NCBI GenBank assembly: GCA_015501075.1
Contig: JADNYJ010000187.1
Span: forward strand, 1 to 64,000
Length of the DNA stretch: 64,000 bases
Source: Gymnopilus junonius
Taxonomy: Eukaryota > Basidiomycota > Agaricomycetes > Agaricales > Galerinaceae
Reading direction: 5' to 3'
The translations under genes were made by a program, and so were the position numbers. Of the stretch, positions 12,419 through 24,341 are shown in pieces (within the stretch, counting starts at the first letter, position 1; every line of letters starts with the position of its first letter). Below the pieces are notes generated by a model. The model saw only the letters and a list, made by a program, of their open reading frames with translations. It was not told the DNA's origin and searched no databases.

Positions 12419-12809
12419 TACCAAGGAGTATGTTGATGAAATGGAGGTAAGTATCCTGCTTCTTATATGCTGGGTCCCCGTGCATTTCGAGTTTGTGGAC
12501 AATAGCTCTTGTTCCAGTAATGGAAAACAACGGCAACTAGTTGGTATAACGATGTCGTATTTTGGGTAGTTCCACCAAAGGCCACCGATCACCGATGGAC
12601 GGATTGGTAAGACTGGGACCCACTACCACCTACTAGCCCAATCGGAGCTTCTGCAAGTTCCGTTTGGCTTACAGACTTCCAATTCGTGCTATTTTTTTTC
12701 CTGATTGTAATGATTGCTGAACATGTACACTCTTGGGTCGAGGAGAGTTCCGAATCAGTATATAAACCATCCGCCATTCCTCATCAACTGATCAGCATTC
12801 TCTCCACTC
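12419..12809. promoter_or_regulatory. Divergent intergenic region between HNH copies E and F
   Basis: 391 bp separate the start codons of degenerate copy E (minus) and residue-complete copy F (plus). No ORF in it is convincing. It must carry both promoters, arranged as at the C/D pair. Confidence 0.5.
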
Positions 12810-14065
12810 ATGGAATATCACAGCATTATCGAGAATCACAACGAAGGATATATAAATGAAAACGAACGTAATGTGCATGTATGGTGTAGTAAACTTGCCG
12901 CGTTGCGAGACAAAACAGCTGGAGAGCATGGGCTATTGCTGTTTGCAGGTAGACAAAGCCTGAATCGTATTTGCGAATTTCTTCTCTTACCTTTGTTCAT
13001 TAGGATTTTACAACCACAACAAAGTGACAGCAGAGATGCTCTACCATTGGGTTCAAATAATCGCGAAAGGTAACTTGCTTACTTGACCTCTTTTACGAGT
13101 TTATATCCTCTCTGCGCAGAGACGAATGCGACGTTCATTCTGGTAGCAGGTCAAGATCCACGCATAATAATAAAAAAACATAGCAGCATGCGACTTATAT
13201 CATATGAAACCCTCATTCAAGAAGGCGAGGCTAAGATTCTTCGTAAAGATGACAGAAGCGTCGTCCACGGACACTACTATATCTTCAGTCCTGGTATGAA
13301 TAACTTTTGAACATATTTGTATCTAATCACTGAAATGTACGCAGATAAGAGTGCTTTGCGTCTCAGTATTAACATTCTAATCGGTGCATCATCATCTGGC
13401 CAGTTGAAACCTGAAAAGCCAAACAAGCGTGTAGGATGTAGTCTTCTGAAAATTCTACAAATCGATGACCGTATATTCAAGGACTCTCGGTTTAAAAAGG
13501 CCATCAGGATGCGCGATAAAAGATGCGCGATCACACAAAGTCCAGTACCATTTCGTGACCGAGGTCCCGATTTCACCAGTTTCCAAGCAGCTCATATATA
13601 CCCATTTTCCTGTCTTGCGAAGGTACGAAGTTTTTTTATTAGGATTTCGTCTTTTCTTAGGAATTAATGCAATGCAGAAAACTTATCAAGATTTCCTTGA
13701 CCTTGAAAATCAACCAATTTTCAGACTCCCGCAGTTGGGAGACGGCAAGCCAAATGGGGTGCTCATGTTTTCCGACCTTCATATGCTGTTCGATGCATAC
13801 GCCTTCGGCATTTTAGTGGACGTGAGACGTCTCTTAATTGCGCTTCTATTTCGGATTTCTGACGAGATATAAACAGACAAGTGGTAAAATACCTATCTAT
13901 AAGACTTACTGCTTTGAGAAGTCGAATATGGACCTCGTCGATAAGTATCCGGAATTGAAGTTCAACGATCAAGTAGAACACCCAATGGCGAATTTCTTTT
14001 GGGAACAATTCAAACTTTGCCTCTTGGCAAGCTTCGCTGGAAATGGCCGTGTTTTCACGACATGA
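12810..14065 (+). CDS. HNH_2-like nuclease family, copy F (catalytic residues present)
   Basis: Six or more exons can be joined cleanly. The start MEYHSIIENHNEGYINENER leads to NVHVWCSKL. After introns at about 12948-13002 and 13071-13121 comes a block ending VVHGHYYIFSPG. After the intron at about 13295-13343 the exon carries MRDKRCAITQ and FQAAHIYPFS. The intron after LAK is at the same place as in copy D. The next exon reads GDGKPNGVLMFSDLHMLFD, giving the asparagine and second histidine. The last exon ends TGA 14063-14065. All expected HNH_2 residues are present. Target and biological role are unknown. It faces copy E, which lacks these residues. Confidence 0.78.
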
Positions 14066-14502
14066 TTACTATTCGATTCTGTTGTTGAGCTAATCTGTCG
14101 CCTATAATGTCGTTCGTCTTCATCCATGTATTGTGTAAAGGGAACTGAAATTTATCGCTTTGCCTTTTGAACTCCCTCATTTCATTGAATATGTCTTGAA
14201 AATGGTACATACGGCAGTGGTCAAATACCTGAATGCGTGCTCAATGGCCCCATCGTGCTATCTGTAGGGTCGTCCTAGCTGCGAGCCCTGGGTACAACAC
14301 CAGTGCTCTGCCTTTGCCGCTACAATATCGGAGTAAGGACACCAGTCGAGTGCGTATTAGTCAACTAACTACCTACGGGACGACCAATAGTCAGTATCAC
14401 CACTAAGTGTTCTGTATAGACATCTCTGTCCTCTCCGGAGCATAAAAATACAAGCGAACTTGCGCACGGCGGTACAAAAAAACATCAACCAACGCCCCAT
14501 GG
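14066..14502. other. Convergent gap after HNH copy F
   Basis: 437 bp between the end of copy F and the end of the next gene on the other strand. No gene, repeat or RNA was recognised. Confidence 0.5.
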
Positions 14503-15734
14503 TCAACTCGAATCACTTCTACTCCTCTCCCTCCTCCTCCTTGACTTGTGACCTTTCAAACTTGTTCCGAACTTCTTCATGTTGAGGTGACCAAAGAAAG
14601 AATGCTCTCCATGTCCATGTGAAGACCCCGAGCCTGACTCGGACCCAGACGGTCGTTGGACCAATTCAAAGTCGGAAGATGCGTAGCTCGCAAGTTGGGT
14701 CTACATGGAAGAGCGCGTTGGTCAGAAATCAGACCTGGTCAGCGATGAATATGACTGCTCAGAGAACATAAAAGGAAAGAGACTATAGGTGCGCTTGAGC
14801 AGCGTCGAGCCCAAATAGAATGAATGGGAGGAGGTAAAAGAGCAGTGACTCACAAGAACTTGAATGCTCCGCCCTGGTGGTACAACGATATAGCCACCGG
14901 AACCTCCATTAATAGGAACCACTGTAGGTTGATATGGCGGTGACTGGTATATCTGACCATTCGGAGGAGACTGAAGAGGGGATGACTGCGACTGGGAATA
15001 TGAATGTGAAGAACGTCGGGAGGAGGGTGGGCGGGAATAAGAATGGCTATGCGCCTGCGCCTGTGAATGATGAGACCGCGCAGAAGAGTATGACGGCGCC
15101 GGGGCCATAGCGGGCGGAGAAGCGACGTATGAAAAGGGATACCCTTGCACTTGCGGCTGCTGCACCAAAGGAGGTGATACGAAGGGCTGATAGAGTTGCT
15201 TCTTGCGCCGGATAAGCAATGTATGCATTCGGCGACGTCATCGCCACCGGGACCATCATGCCTTGCGCAGACGGCATGGCCATATAAGGCGGTGTGCTCA
15301 TTGATCTCTGTGGCGTTGGAGCATAGATGAGCCCTTTGCCCATGGGTAGAGCAGCAGACGCGGTCTGGGGCTAGGGCGGAGGCTCTTGGACCCGCTGGTG
15401 TGGTGGCTGCCGTTGTGGTGGTGGTGGTGATGGTGATGGGTCGCTTTGATGAAGATGCATACGTTGGGGAGATTACGCCCTGCGGAGTCGTGTAGTACGC
15501 AGGCTGCGGCTGCGGTTGGGGTTGTGGTTGCGAATATCCGTATGAATACCGTGGCGTCGGTTGGTGGTGCTGAGGGTATGCGGGGTAGGTTTCTGAAGGT
15601 GCGCGTTCGCCGACAAGAGGAACGAATGGGTTGGCTGGCTCGTGATGATTTGTATCATCGACCCAGTCAGCAATACGCGCTTGCTTGGTGAGATATTTCT
15701 CCATGGCATCTGGGGAATAGTCGTACTCAGTCAT
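14503..15734 (-). CDS. Pro/Ser/Gln/Tyr-rich low-complexity protein (two frame breaks)
   Basis: The protein starts MTEYDYSPDAMEKYLTKQAR, followed by a long disordered region with QP repeats, a threonine run and SY/SH-rich stretches, then GGSGGYIVVPPGRSIQVL. An intron at 14701-14853 (GTGAGT...TAG) joins it to a last exon with a basic, serine-rich tail (KGHKSRRRRERSRSDSS). The frame changes near 15370 and near 15195, each equivalent to one extra base; no good splice sites explain them. Family and function were not recognised. The composition suggests an intrinsically disordered protein. It could be a whole gene with assembly errors or a slowly decaying one. Confidence 0.6.
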
Positions 15735-17119
15735 GACGCTGGCGAGTTGTGGATGGTGGAAAGAGAGGAAGAAGAGAGCGGATGGGATCTGTGGCGGTAT
15801 GAAGAGATATGGGCTGATTCTATAAATTCCAGATCAGACCCGACGCCTCGAGGCAAAGAAGCGTCAGGGACAGGGCACTTTCACCCACACCGGTTGCCAA
15901 CAAGTATGGGAGCAAGCGAAGTGTGGACAATAGGGAAAGACGATGCTACGTTTTATTATGAATGCATGTTATAACGGCAGTAACGAATGCAGTTCACGGA
16001 CCTATGCAGCGTGTCCGGATAACTCGACGACTCGACTTCAATTGACAATGAGTCACTTCGCCGGACCTCGAATCTCCCAGTCGTGTCCCTTGGATCAAGA
16101 ATAACCGTCAGCTGGGTGGAAGCTGAGATGGGCACTGCCAGGTGCCGATCGCGTGGAAATCAAACTTCGGAGCCAGCGAACTGATGGTGGGCGCAGGAGT
16201 CCTCAGAGAGAGAAAGAGGCGAGGTTTTGTTGCAGGAAACTGGGTCTTTAAAGAGGGGCAAGGGAAAGGAACGTGGACAATAGAACACGAGGCAACCCGG
16301 GGCGCTGGCATCTGTTTTTGTTCCCCCTTCATCATGTATCATGTTGGCCGTCAACAAATACAATATCGCCGGTAACGCTGAGAAACCCCAACTTCGCCAT
16401 ACAGCGGACGAGACCGTTCTCAATCCCATTGGTCAGTGATTTTATTCACTCTGAATCGGCGCAGACCGGGTTACATAGCTGGTGCAACGGCGAGAGCTGA
16501 TGTAGGAGGCAGTTACTCCGACTAGGTGAGTAGTTTATAGCAGATATTGACGGCGTGGCGATGGGAATGGAGCGAACAGGACATTCACCGAACAATTCAA
16601 AATTGAAAACCGTTGCTTTGGCGAGCGCCGCTTTGTTTGCCGTTCGGATTTTCCACGGCTCTGAACCTTCCGTTTGGGGACATCAATGGCCATCTTCGAC
16701 GACGGCGGGGTGGAAGTAGACTATTCTGACGGTAATAGTGACTCACATATGCATGACACTGCATATTGCAGTGCCCCGAGCACTCTTCCGAAGAACATCC
16801 GTTTACGAAGTTCATTTAATCGGAGAAATAGAGCACCAGCGGCCGATTCCTGAATCATAAATTAGCAGAACATACTCGAGCACAGAAAGAGAACCGGAGA
16901 ACAAATAATCTGGAACAACCGAGGTTCAAACATTCGTGAGCAATATTCAATTCATTTCTATGATTGGGTAAAACGTTCAACGAGCATGAATCGAACTCGC
17001 GTCTTCCAAGCGCAATCTAATCTTATCTACACCCCAGAGCGATGACCTCATTGATTGCGGACGTAGCCAAGGCCAGACCTCTTACCACGAACACGCGTCT
17101 TCTTTTGCTTCAGTTCGAT
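15735..17119. other. Gene-free divergent region
   Basis: About 1.4 kb between two divergent genes. Several ORFs of 70-110 codons exist on both strands but none shows family motifs or splice-compatible continuation. A short tRNA-like string near 16990-17040 (minus strand) does not fold as a full tRNA. Confidence 0.5.
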
Positions 17120-17635
17120 ATGTCCAGAAAACATGAATACCATGGGTCTTGCTATTGTGGTTCTTTTAACTGGAAAATCACCCTCGACGACTTATCAGAT
17201 GCGCGCACGTCACTGTGCCACTGCCACAACTGCAAAGTGAGTACTACGCCAATCAACCTTCGGATGTGGGAAGAAGATTATAAGTGACCATATATCTCTC
17301 AACAGAAATTCTTTGGAACGAATTATGGATTAACAACCAAAGTCCCTTGGTCGGCCTATTTCCTTCAACCGGAATCTGCCGAACCTACAGCCCATGTATC
17401 CGACAACTCGGGCTCCAAGCTGACCAGGGAATTCTGTGGTACATGTGGGAGCGGTATACGAGAATGGGGAGAAGCTGCGGAAGGGAAGTATACCTACGTT
17501 TGTTACGGCGGATTGGAGGATAAGGGACGGAAGGACCTGCCGCCCAAGGCAGAATTTTTTGTCAGTCAGAGGGAGTCGTGGTGTCAGGATATTCTGGGCC
17601 AAGGTACGGGTCTGTGTATATTGATTATTGGATAG
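17120..17635 (+). CDS. GFA/CENP-V-type zinc-binding protein
   Basis: Glutathione-dependent formaldehyde-activating (GFA) family fold. Exon 1 encodes MSRKHEYHGSCYCGSFNWKI and the ligand cluster CHCHNCK. An intron at 17237-17305 (GTGAGT...CAG) joins to KFFGTNYGLTTKVPWSAYF, then FCGTCGSGIREWGE and a C-terminal VCYGGLED. The cysteines of CYC, CHCHNC and CGTCG are the usual zinc ligands. Members act on S-hydroxymethyl-glutathione or have unknown carbon-sulfur lyase roles, so the substrate is not certain here. An in-frame ATG at 17042 would add 26 residues that could be a targeting peptide; 17120 was chosen because family members usually begin just before the first CxC. Confidence 0.82.
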
Positions 17636-17789
17636 AATTACTATTGAGAGTAAACAGATGTGTTCAGGAAAGAGTGACTTGTTCTTCTCACTCGAGAATC
17701 TAATCAGGACGAAATTATAATGCGACAACGTAATGTACACAGCCAGGCCAGAACTCGATGATAGTAATAAAAATCCAAAATCCGTGTTA

Positions 17790-18759
17790 TTACCCAATGG
17801 TAGGTCGGCGACGCCTCTCCGAGTCAGCAGGTTCATGGAGACACACATGTAATCGTTTGGCTCTATCAAATGCATCGTCAAGCTGGGAAGGTGTAAACCC
17901 CTTTGAATACAACACGTATCCTCTAATCCATTGTCCGTATTCCTTCCATTCTTGCACAGACATTCGATTTTCCACATTTTCAAACAATTCGTCGCAGTAT
18001 GGTGAAGGAGAACATTGGACCATTGAAGGTGAGGGAAAAGATGGAGGAGAGGAACGCTCAGACGCGAAAGAGGTCGGTAATGAGGAAGATGAAAGGTTCG
18101 GTTCTGGACCGATGCTGCTGCTGCTGCTGGAGCTAACATGCGAATTAGGACGCACAATAAGATGTGAAGTAGAATCCATACCCATTTGTCGAGCTGACTT
18201 CAAACCATCCCTCAGCACCACTATTCTCATATGCATCCGCATAAGCCACCTTTCCTCCCCTATTAACCCTTTCCCATCTCTTCTTAAACTCTCTCGCCTT
18301 GGCAGCGCGTTCATTTTCCTCCATCTCCTGTTTCTCCTCTTGGACTCGGCGATGGCGCTGGAGGAACTCTTGAACTTTCTGTTCGGTCGTTGGCTGCTGG
18401 CACGTCCCGTGTTGGGAGGATGGAACGGCAACGGGTGCGGCGGGGACACCAGCATTCGGTTCAGCAAGGGCAGGTTTGATTCGTGGAACGTCTTTTTTCG
18501 CTGCAAGGTGAGCGTAGTACCTGGATCTGAAGACCTCTTTGGGGTCGGGAGCTGGAGCTGGAGAGGGGGTGGATGGCACGGATGTCGGAGGACTATTTGA
18601 TCCACGATGAGAGATGAGAAAGGCCAGTTGTAAGCAAGAACGCGTCGACGCGCACCAATGAGCTCCTCCTGAATCTTTCTTATTCCTATGAGAAGAACGC
18701 GTGTTATAGCGAGAAAAGCGTGGAGCTTTGGAGTTGGAAGTATTTGCGCAGACGGGCAT
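17790..18759 (-). CDS. Disordered protein with charged coiled-coil stretch, two exons
   Basis: Starts MPVCANTSNSKAPRFSRYN, then a Pro-rich segment and a charged helix-prone stretch around EFLQRHRRVQEEKQEMEENE. A 49-nt intron (18133-18181, GTATGG...TTAG, with a CTAAT branch-like site) joins SSTNG to a serine run encoded by repeated AGC. The C-terminal part contains VQEWKEYGQWIRGYVLYSKG and a predicted short helical region LDDAFDRAKRLHVCLHE. Without the intron the first frame stops at 18145, so splicing matters for the annotation. No family was recognised. It converges with the GFA gene, with 154 bp between the stop codons. Confidence 0.65.
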
Positions 18760-19094
18760 GATGAATATTAATGGAGTGGATCAATGTAAGAGGGGCGTAG
18801 TGAGATGTCCGGTGGATCTGGGGTCTTTATATTTATAAAAGGCGGAGGCCCAGGGGCCAAAGTCTTTGACAATGCACAATCGTCAAAGGAAACGGTCAAC
18901 TTAGAAAGAGGGCCATTTGGATTTAGACGAGAACAATGGAGATCACTTGACATTAATGACTTGGCCCGACCAAAATCGTAAATATAATATGTATATTGCA
19001 TACGAGTAGCATCAAGACCTCATGAATTGGTATTGAGCCGAAAAAAGTGATCTTAGTTGGTACTACATGGCAAACACGTCAGGGTATGAGATGA

Positions 19095-20783
19095 TCAAGG
19101 ACGAAGGAATTTCACCCCGATTTGATTACGAGTAAACTTTAATATTGAATCTATGGCCTGTGGATCAGCAAAACGATTGCTCATTAACATGACAAAGCAA
19201 ATACCCGATATCTGGGACGCCAATGTACCAACCCTAACGGACTGGTGCTTCAAAGACCCTTTTGCAAACTTCAGAATATCAATGTCGCCGTTTCGACCAA
19301 AAATTTCAGAATATTGAATGTCAAATCCCGCTATTAGAATGTCGTATACCCGACGCACGGTTTTCGTCGACATGGAATATGGGCGGAGCTCCTGGTACTC
19401 GTCATACTCAAAATCATGGATGAGCTTGACCGTTTTCAGAGGCCGGCGGTGGCCAGAGTGAAAATTTTCTGTGGGCCCAAAACATTCAGCAATGGGCTCC
19501 CATGGTATCGGAAATTGGGAAATGTACTCTAAGGATCTAAGCTCAGGGAGGAAATCGCCTGCTGTAGGAGTTTCTGAGAGATGTTGCAAAATATCGACTA
19601 GGTAAGGCGTTGAGTCCGAGCGAGGGGCGAGGGATAATTCACGTAGGGAAGGAATTCTTTCTAAAAGGTGGATGAATTCATCTTCTTGATACAGAGTCTC
19701 CACTCTTTCAACTCGTAGTTCTAACAATCGACAGCCGGATCGACGGAAGAAAGAGGTAATGGTATCTGATTGGAAGGAGCTCCCAAAGTCGCTTTTATCG
19801 TCATAGGAAAGCTTCTGCAAGGCCGGTAATGTGAGCATGCTGAAGAATTGTCTGGGTAAATGGAAAACAGAAGAATCCAAGGTCAGCTCAAGGACGCCCA
19901 GTTGGTGATGAGTGACAGGGGTCATTGGGATCTGCGGTTCGCCATACATTGAGATGCCGACTTTGAGAGTTGATAAAAGAGGGGATCGACGAAAGAGCTC
20001 AAGCTCAAGGAATTCATCCTCATTAACAGATTGCAGTTCAAACACTACCGTATGGCCCGATCCGATACAAAGAAATTTTAGGCGGTAGCCCTGGAGAGAA
20101 CGATAGGACGGGCACGCTCCGTTTATCCGACAGAGGTTTTCACAATTTGATAGGGGTGAGGCACGATACGACTGGATCCCTTAATCACCGTTCTGAAGAG
20201 AAATTAATGACAACACCCAAGGGAGAACTCTTAAGGACGTCGTATACCATCGACTGGAACAATCATTCCGATCACGGAAGAGATCGTCGCTGGTGATACA
20301 GGTCTCCAGCAAAGTGGAGATGTCGAGTAATAATGAAAGGCCCCTTGAGCGACACAGACACTCTCGTATAACGTTGCAATTGTCGAGACAGTGAGAGGAT
20401 CGAATGCGGATGTTGAGTGTAGTCCACAGTTGGGGTGATGACTACACAAGGCGCCTCCAATATCTGCATATCTTGCCAATGTACTACGGGGATGTATCCC
20501 ATCTGCTATAACTTGCAGGTATGCAAAGCCATAATATGTAAGAACCGAGTTCGGGTGGAAGGCGATGGATGAAAGGATCGTGGGCGCGATTCAAGTCAGG
20601 CCGTAGTGCGCGCAATTCCTCTGCTGTCATTAGGCGATCCGTGTTCCCTGTCTTGTTGAGGATCTCCGACCGGAGAGACTCCATCTTTCTACATGGTTCG
20701 CGGTAGGACTCTTCTGTCAAAGCACTCGTGGGGACGAAGGTGGTCGGATGGTAAGTCGGAGCTTTATTTCCTATGCAACTCAA
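19095..20783 (-). pseudogene. F-box/LRR-like gene, copy F1, with three in-frame stops
   Basis: The N-terminal region has the local family pattern C..KM.SL.SEIL and then AHDPFIHRLPPELGSYIL, the F-box. The same frame continues through the LRR-like part to TGA at 19095 without any frameshift. Three stops interrupt it: TAG after WDTSP, TAG in LV-stop-SSPQLW, and TAA in NGD-stop-GIQ. The first two stand where sister copies have tryptophan (TGG). F-box proteins of this type act as substrate adaptors of SCF ubiquitin ligases; this copy cannot make one. The long 3' ORF (19095-20045) is a relic of the LRR-like half. Confidence 0.8.
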
Positions 20784-21232
20784 TCAATGTACGGGTAAAG
20801 TGCAATACGTGTTTCCTGGACTTACATGAATGGTCGAATGCCCTAAATTCAGAGCCAACTCACTCCGTACAGATTCAAAGAGAGATTAATCATCGGTGAG
20901 AGTCAAGCCAGAGTCTAGAGATTTAATTTAAATTTTGGGATCGAAGTTCACACCACGTGATTAACGTCGCGTGCTTTCGATCTCCGAATGCCGAACTCCA
21001 GAGTCGCGTTGACAAGTATTTCTTCTACAATGTTCTTACAAAACTGCAGCACAAAAGAGGTATAGAAGTTGATGGAAATGGAAATTCTACAAAAAGTAGG
21101 AAGCATTAAGATTTGCATAGTCCAAATGCAAGCCAAATGCTGAAGTCTAAAATATATATCACGTACTTTGATTTAGAACGAGGTGCACAAAGAGAATGTA
21201 AGCATTGATACTTAATTCCAATTTTACACCAT
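20784..21232. other. Intergenic stretch between F-box copies F1 and F2
   Basis: 449 bp with no recognised gene. It should hold the former promoter of F1 and the 3' flank of F2. Confidence 0.45.
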
Positions 21233-22934
21233 TCAGGACGCGCTATCATTAATGCTGTCTAGCAAGACTACAAGCGCGTTGTCAGCAGTGCAGGAGGTGA
21301 AATAAGTTGTAAACATACTCGAGGCCAAGGAATCCAACCTGTTAACGTGAGCAGATGCATGCCCCAAAGACTTTCCTACGAATTGCAGAAGGTCGAAGTG
21401 GGTACCTTCTGGATCTTGGTATTGGATATCTAACTGAAATCCTAAAGTGAGAATGTCGACAATTTGGCGGATAATCGTTGTAGACATGTAATCTAGACGG
21501 ATGTCTTCAAAGTGATCGTAAAAGTCGAAGTTGATATGAATGCTCTTCAATGGACGAGAGTGTGAATTTTGGAGGTCGTTAATAGGTCCAAAGCACCCTA
21601 GAATAAGATCCCAGGAGATAGGCTGTCCGCTAACATATTCGAAGGAGACGAGTTCTGGCAAGAACACTCCTGCGCTCTTCATATTCCATGTCGAGGTTTC
21701 GGAGATGTGCCGAAAAATATTATCTGACGAATATTCTGTATATGCTGTTGGGGCAAAAAGAAGACTTTGCACGGACGGGACCGCTTCTAGTATACGAACG
21801 ACACTGGGATGTTCAAAGCTTTCAATTTGGGCATTTTGGATTCGAAGGTCCGTTAATAAGCATGATGATCGATGGAAGAAAGAAGCAAGAGCGTCTAATG
21901 GGAAAGGGGCCGAGGGAATGACAGTGATCGTACGAAAGCTTCTGTAACCCAGGTAGAGTGACGCGGTCGAAGAACAAAGGAGGTGGTGCCGAATGTTCGG
22001 TCTCCAATTCCAGGATTTGGAGTCTGTGATGAATTACCGGGGTCATTGGGAATTGTCTGTCGTCAAGTTGTGAGGGCTCATGAAGTTTTAGGTGTACTAA
22101 TTGAGGGCAACGACGCAGAATTTCAAGACATTCTACAACACGAAACCACTGCACGTCCACTTGCGTTATGGACTCCCACCCCATTTGAATGGAAAGAAAA
22201 AGCGATGTCGGACTGCCACCGCCCATTCTGACAACAGCTTCCAGAGTACTCGGAGTATCTGGAACACGTAAACCCTCGTAACCGTTCCCTGTATCAAGAC
22301 GAACTTCTTTGAGGAAAGGAGCAAGGCTGCGGTTGAGGGAAAGAAGAGACAACGCAGAAAAGGGGAGCTGAAGGTGTAAAGTGGACCACCGACTAGAGCA
22401 CCGATTGATCATTTCAATCAATGTGGATGCTGCAGCCGAAATGTTGCTGGAAGAGTAGGCAGAGATATGAATTGACAGTGGAAGGCTACCAGACCGTGTG
22501 AGTCCGTCGCTTATGACTTCACATCCCTCCGGTGAATGGGAAATTTTGATGCAAATGCTTAGTTGAGTCCAGAGTCGAGGCGTCGACCAAGCAAGATTTC
22601 TCCAGTACTTGCATACCTTCCCCAATATCCAGGGCGTCCCAAATCCCGTAGACGTCTTCGATTCCGTAGGCATGCATAGCTGGAATATGTAAGATCCGAG
22701 TTCAGGCCACAGACGATGGATAAAAGGATCGTGAGCGTGATTCATCGCAGATCGTAGTTCACAACACTCCTCTAAATCCATAGCAGAGTCAAGGGTTTTC
22801 GCTCTCTGTAGGGTTTGGGATTCGAGAGATTTCATCTTGCTGCAGGCAATACACGGCGATCCGTTCACCACCACCTTGCACAAGGGATCCGACGGAGGAC
22901 AAATGGCAAGTTCAGGAAGCAAATCCAGATTCAT
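21233..22934 (-). pseudogene. F-box/LRR-like gene, copy F2, single frameshift
   Basis: Starts MNLDLLPELAICPPSDPLCK. The F-box core is HAHDPFIHRLWPELGSYIFQ, followed by KVCKYWRNLAWSTPRLWTQL, a conserved block after the F-box in this family. The 370-codon reading frame ends early at 21822, but the family sequence resumes in another frame from about 21905 (LASFFHRSSCLLTDLRIQN) to the stop at 21233. One extra base near 21905 accounts for the break; nothing else is damaged. It may be a functional gene with an assembly error or a recent pseudogene. Product would be about 560 residues. Confidence 0.7.
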
Positions 22935-23196
22935 ATCACCTAATACTTGAAATGATCAGTGTATCATGTTCTGGTTCAATATTCAACAGACATTACTTAC
23001 GCAGATGTAGCTGATCCTTGTTGAACAATAGGGTTGCGTATAAAAGTCGGGGGGGTACATGTAATTATGTAATATACATTTTCGATTTTGGGCCGATGTA
23101 ATTTGTAATTTACAGGGTGTAAAAATGTATTTTAATCCCCAGACGCGTTTTTTTGAGGCTACGACCAAACCGATAGCAAAAACGCGTTCCTGAGGC

Positions 23197-23547
23197 CTAA
23201 ACCCACGCAGTCAACTTAAAATCACCCGCCTCCACCACCTCCTCGCTGGGCTGGACGACAATTCGTGGTTTGGTGGCGACTTTGACGGCCTTTCGAACCA
23301 CAGGACCATCCGCCAAAATCTCCTCCAGCTCGGCGGAGGCCATATCATAGCGAACTTTCGGGGGCGACAGGTGTTTTGCTGAACTCGATTGGCATGCCTT
23401 GGGCATGCCGTCATCGCCAATAGTGTTCAAATCAACATCGTCCTCGTCATCGGATTCATCATAGTTGGGGTCAAGCTTTGCAGGAGAATCTTCATATCTT
23501 ATCTTAAGCTGTGGTGGCCAAGGACAAGGTGCCGCAAGAGGTGCCAC
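23197..23547 (-). CDS. Small acidic hypothetical ORF inside the hAT-like element
   Basis: A 116-codon ORF with an acidic stretch (YDESDDEDDVDLNTIGDD) and a basic later part (VVRKAVKVATKPRIVVQ). It does not resemble a transposase. It may be a fragment captured by the element or chance coding. No start-site or splice support was seen. Confidence 0.25.
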   Translation of the reverse strand: MAPLAAPCPWPPQLKIRYEDSPAKLDPNYDESDDEDDVDLNTIGDDGMPKACQSSSAKHLSPPKVRYDMASAELEEILADGPVVRKAVKVATKPRIVVQPSEEVVEAGDFKLTAWV

Positions 23548-23698
23548 TCCCCCAGCTGGCCGTCGGCGGCTGGGTCACGTTTTCCAACATTAAATACATT
23601 ATATACATGGGTACCCCTGGGCCTCTGCATGTAAGTAGTAATATACTGTAATATACCTATGTAAATTACACTTGGTATAAAACACCCCACTTATATAC

Positions 23699-24341
23699 CA
23701 CTGCTGGCAACAGGTTATTTAAGTTGACCAAAAATGATTAAATAAATAAATTAAACATGTTTATGTTCTTGGTCTGCTTTTCCGTCACATAAAATCTATT
23801 TTCAACTCAACAATTGCTGGTACAGAAATTCTTTTGTCAAACACTTCATTTTTAGCATATTTATAGGCCTGTTAAATGCAATACTTGTGCTAAATTTTTT
23901 TGATCAAAAATGGTGACAGAAAGGTAGAGTTTATTGTTTTATTGTTCTCGTTGTCAATTGTAGTATTTAAGACAAGTTTTGGTCCCTTTAAAATAAGTTA
24001 AAAATATTTTCAATTCAGTTTGGGTGCGAAACATTGTTCTTTTTGTTTATCCAACAACAAAAATTCTTGCTAAATTTATCATTTACGAGACAACAAAAGA
24101 AATTGTGAATGTGAAATTTAACAAAAGCTTTTGTCTATACAAAAACACGATGTAAACTTTAGATTCTGTGGGGCTAAGAACTTTATAATACAGGTAGGAT
24201 CTGTATTATATTTTTTCAGAATTAAAATATATCATTTTTAATAGATTCAAGAACTCAAAAAATGGTCAAAAACATGTAAACATGTTTAATTTATTTTTTT
24301 AATCATTTTTAGTCTACTTAAATAACCTGTTGCCAGCAGTG
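23699..24341. mobile_element. Nested CACTA-like non-autonomous element with ~70-bp inverted ends
   Basis: The terminal inverted repeats start CACTGCTGGCAACAGGTTAT and run about 70 bp with few mismatches (23699-23768 against 24272-24341). TAC flanks both sides (23696-23698 and 24342-24344). A CACTG terminus with a 3-bp duplication fits the CACTA/EnSpm type. It sits in the right end of the outer element: removing it brings CCCCACTTATA next to TACGCAACCCTA, the mirror of the outer left end. The AT-rich interior has no ORF. Confidence 0.7.

Noticed and set aside
16980..17045. tRNA-like string on the minus strand (GAGTTCGATTCATGC with a TTGGAA loop)
   Set aside because: The T-arm-like part overlaps the anticodon-arm-like part, leaving no variable loop, and no matching 5' acceptor strand was found. 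At best a tRNA remnant.
17330..18157. 275-codon minus-strand ORF at 17330-18157
   Set aside because: It covers the GFA gene antisense and the exon of the next gene in another frame; no motif or codon pattern supports it.
18145..18180. Frameshift in the gene at 17790-18759
   Set aside because: A 49-nt intron with good donor, branch-like site and acceptor explains the frame change fully.
17758..18600. 280-codon plus-strand ORF
   Set aside because: Antisense shadow of the disordered two-exon gene at 17790-18759.
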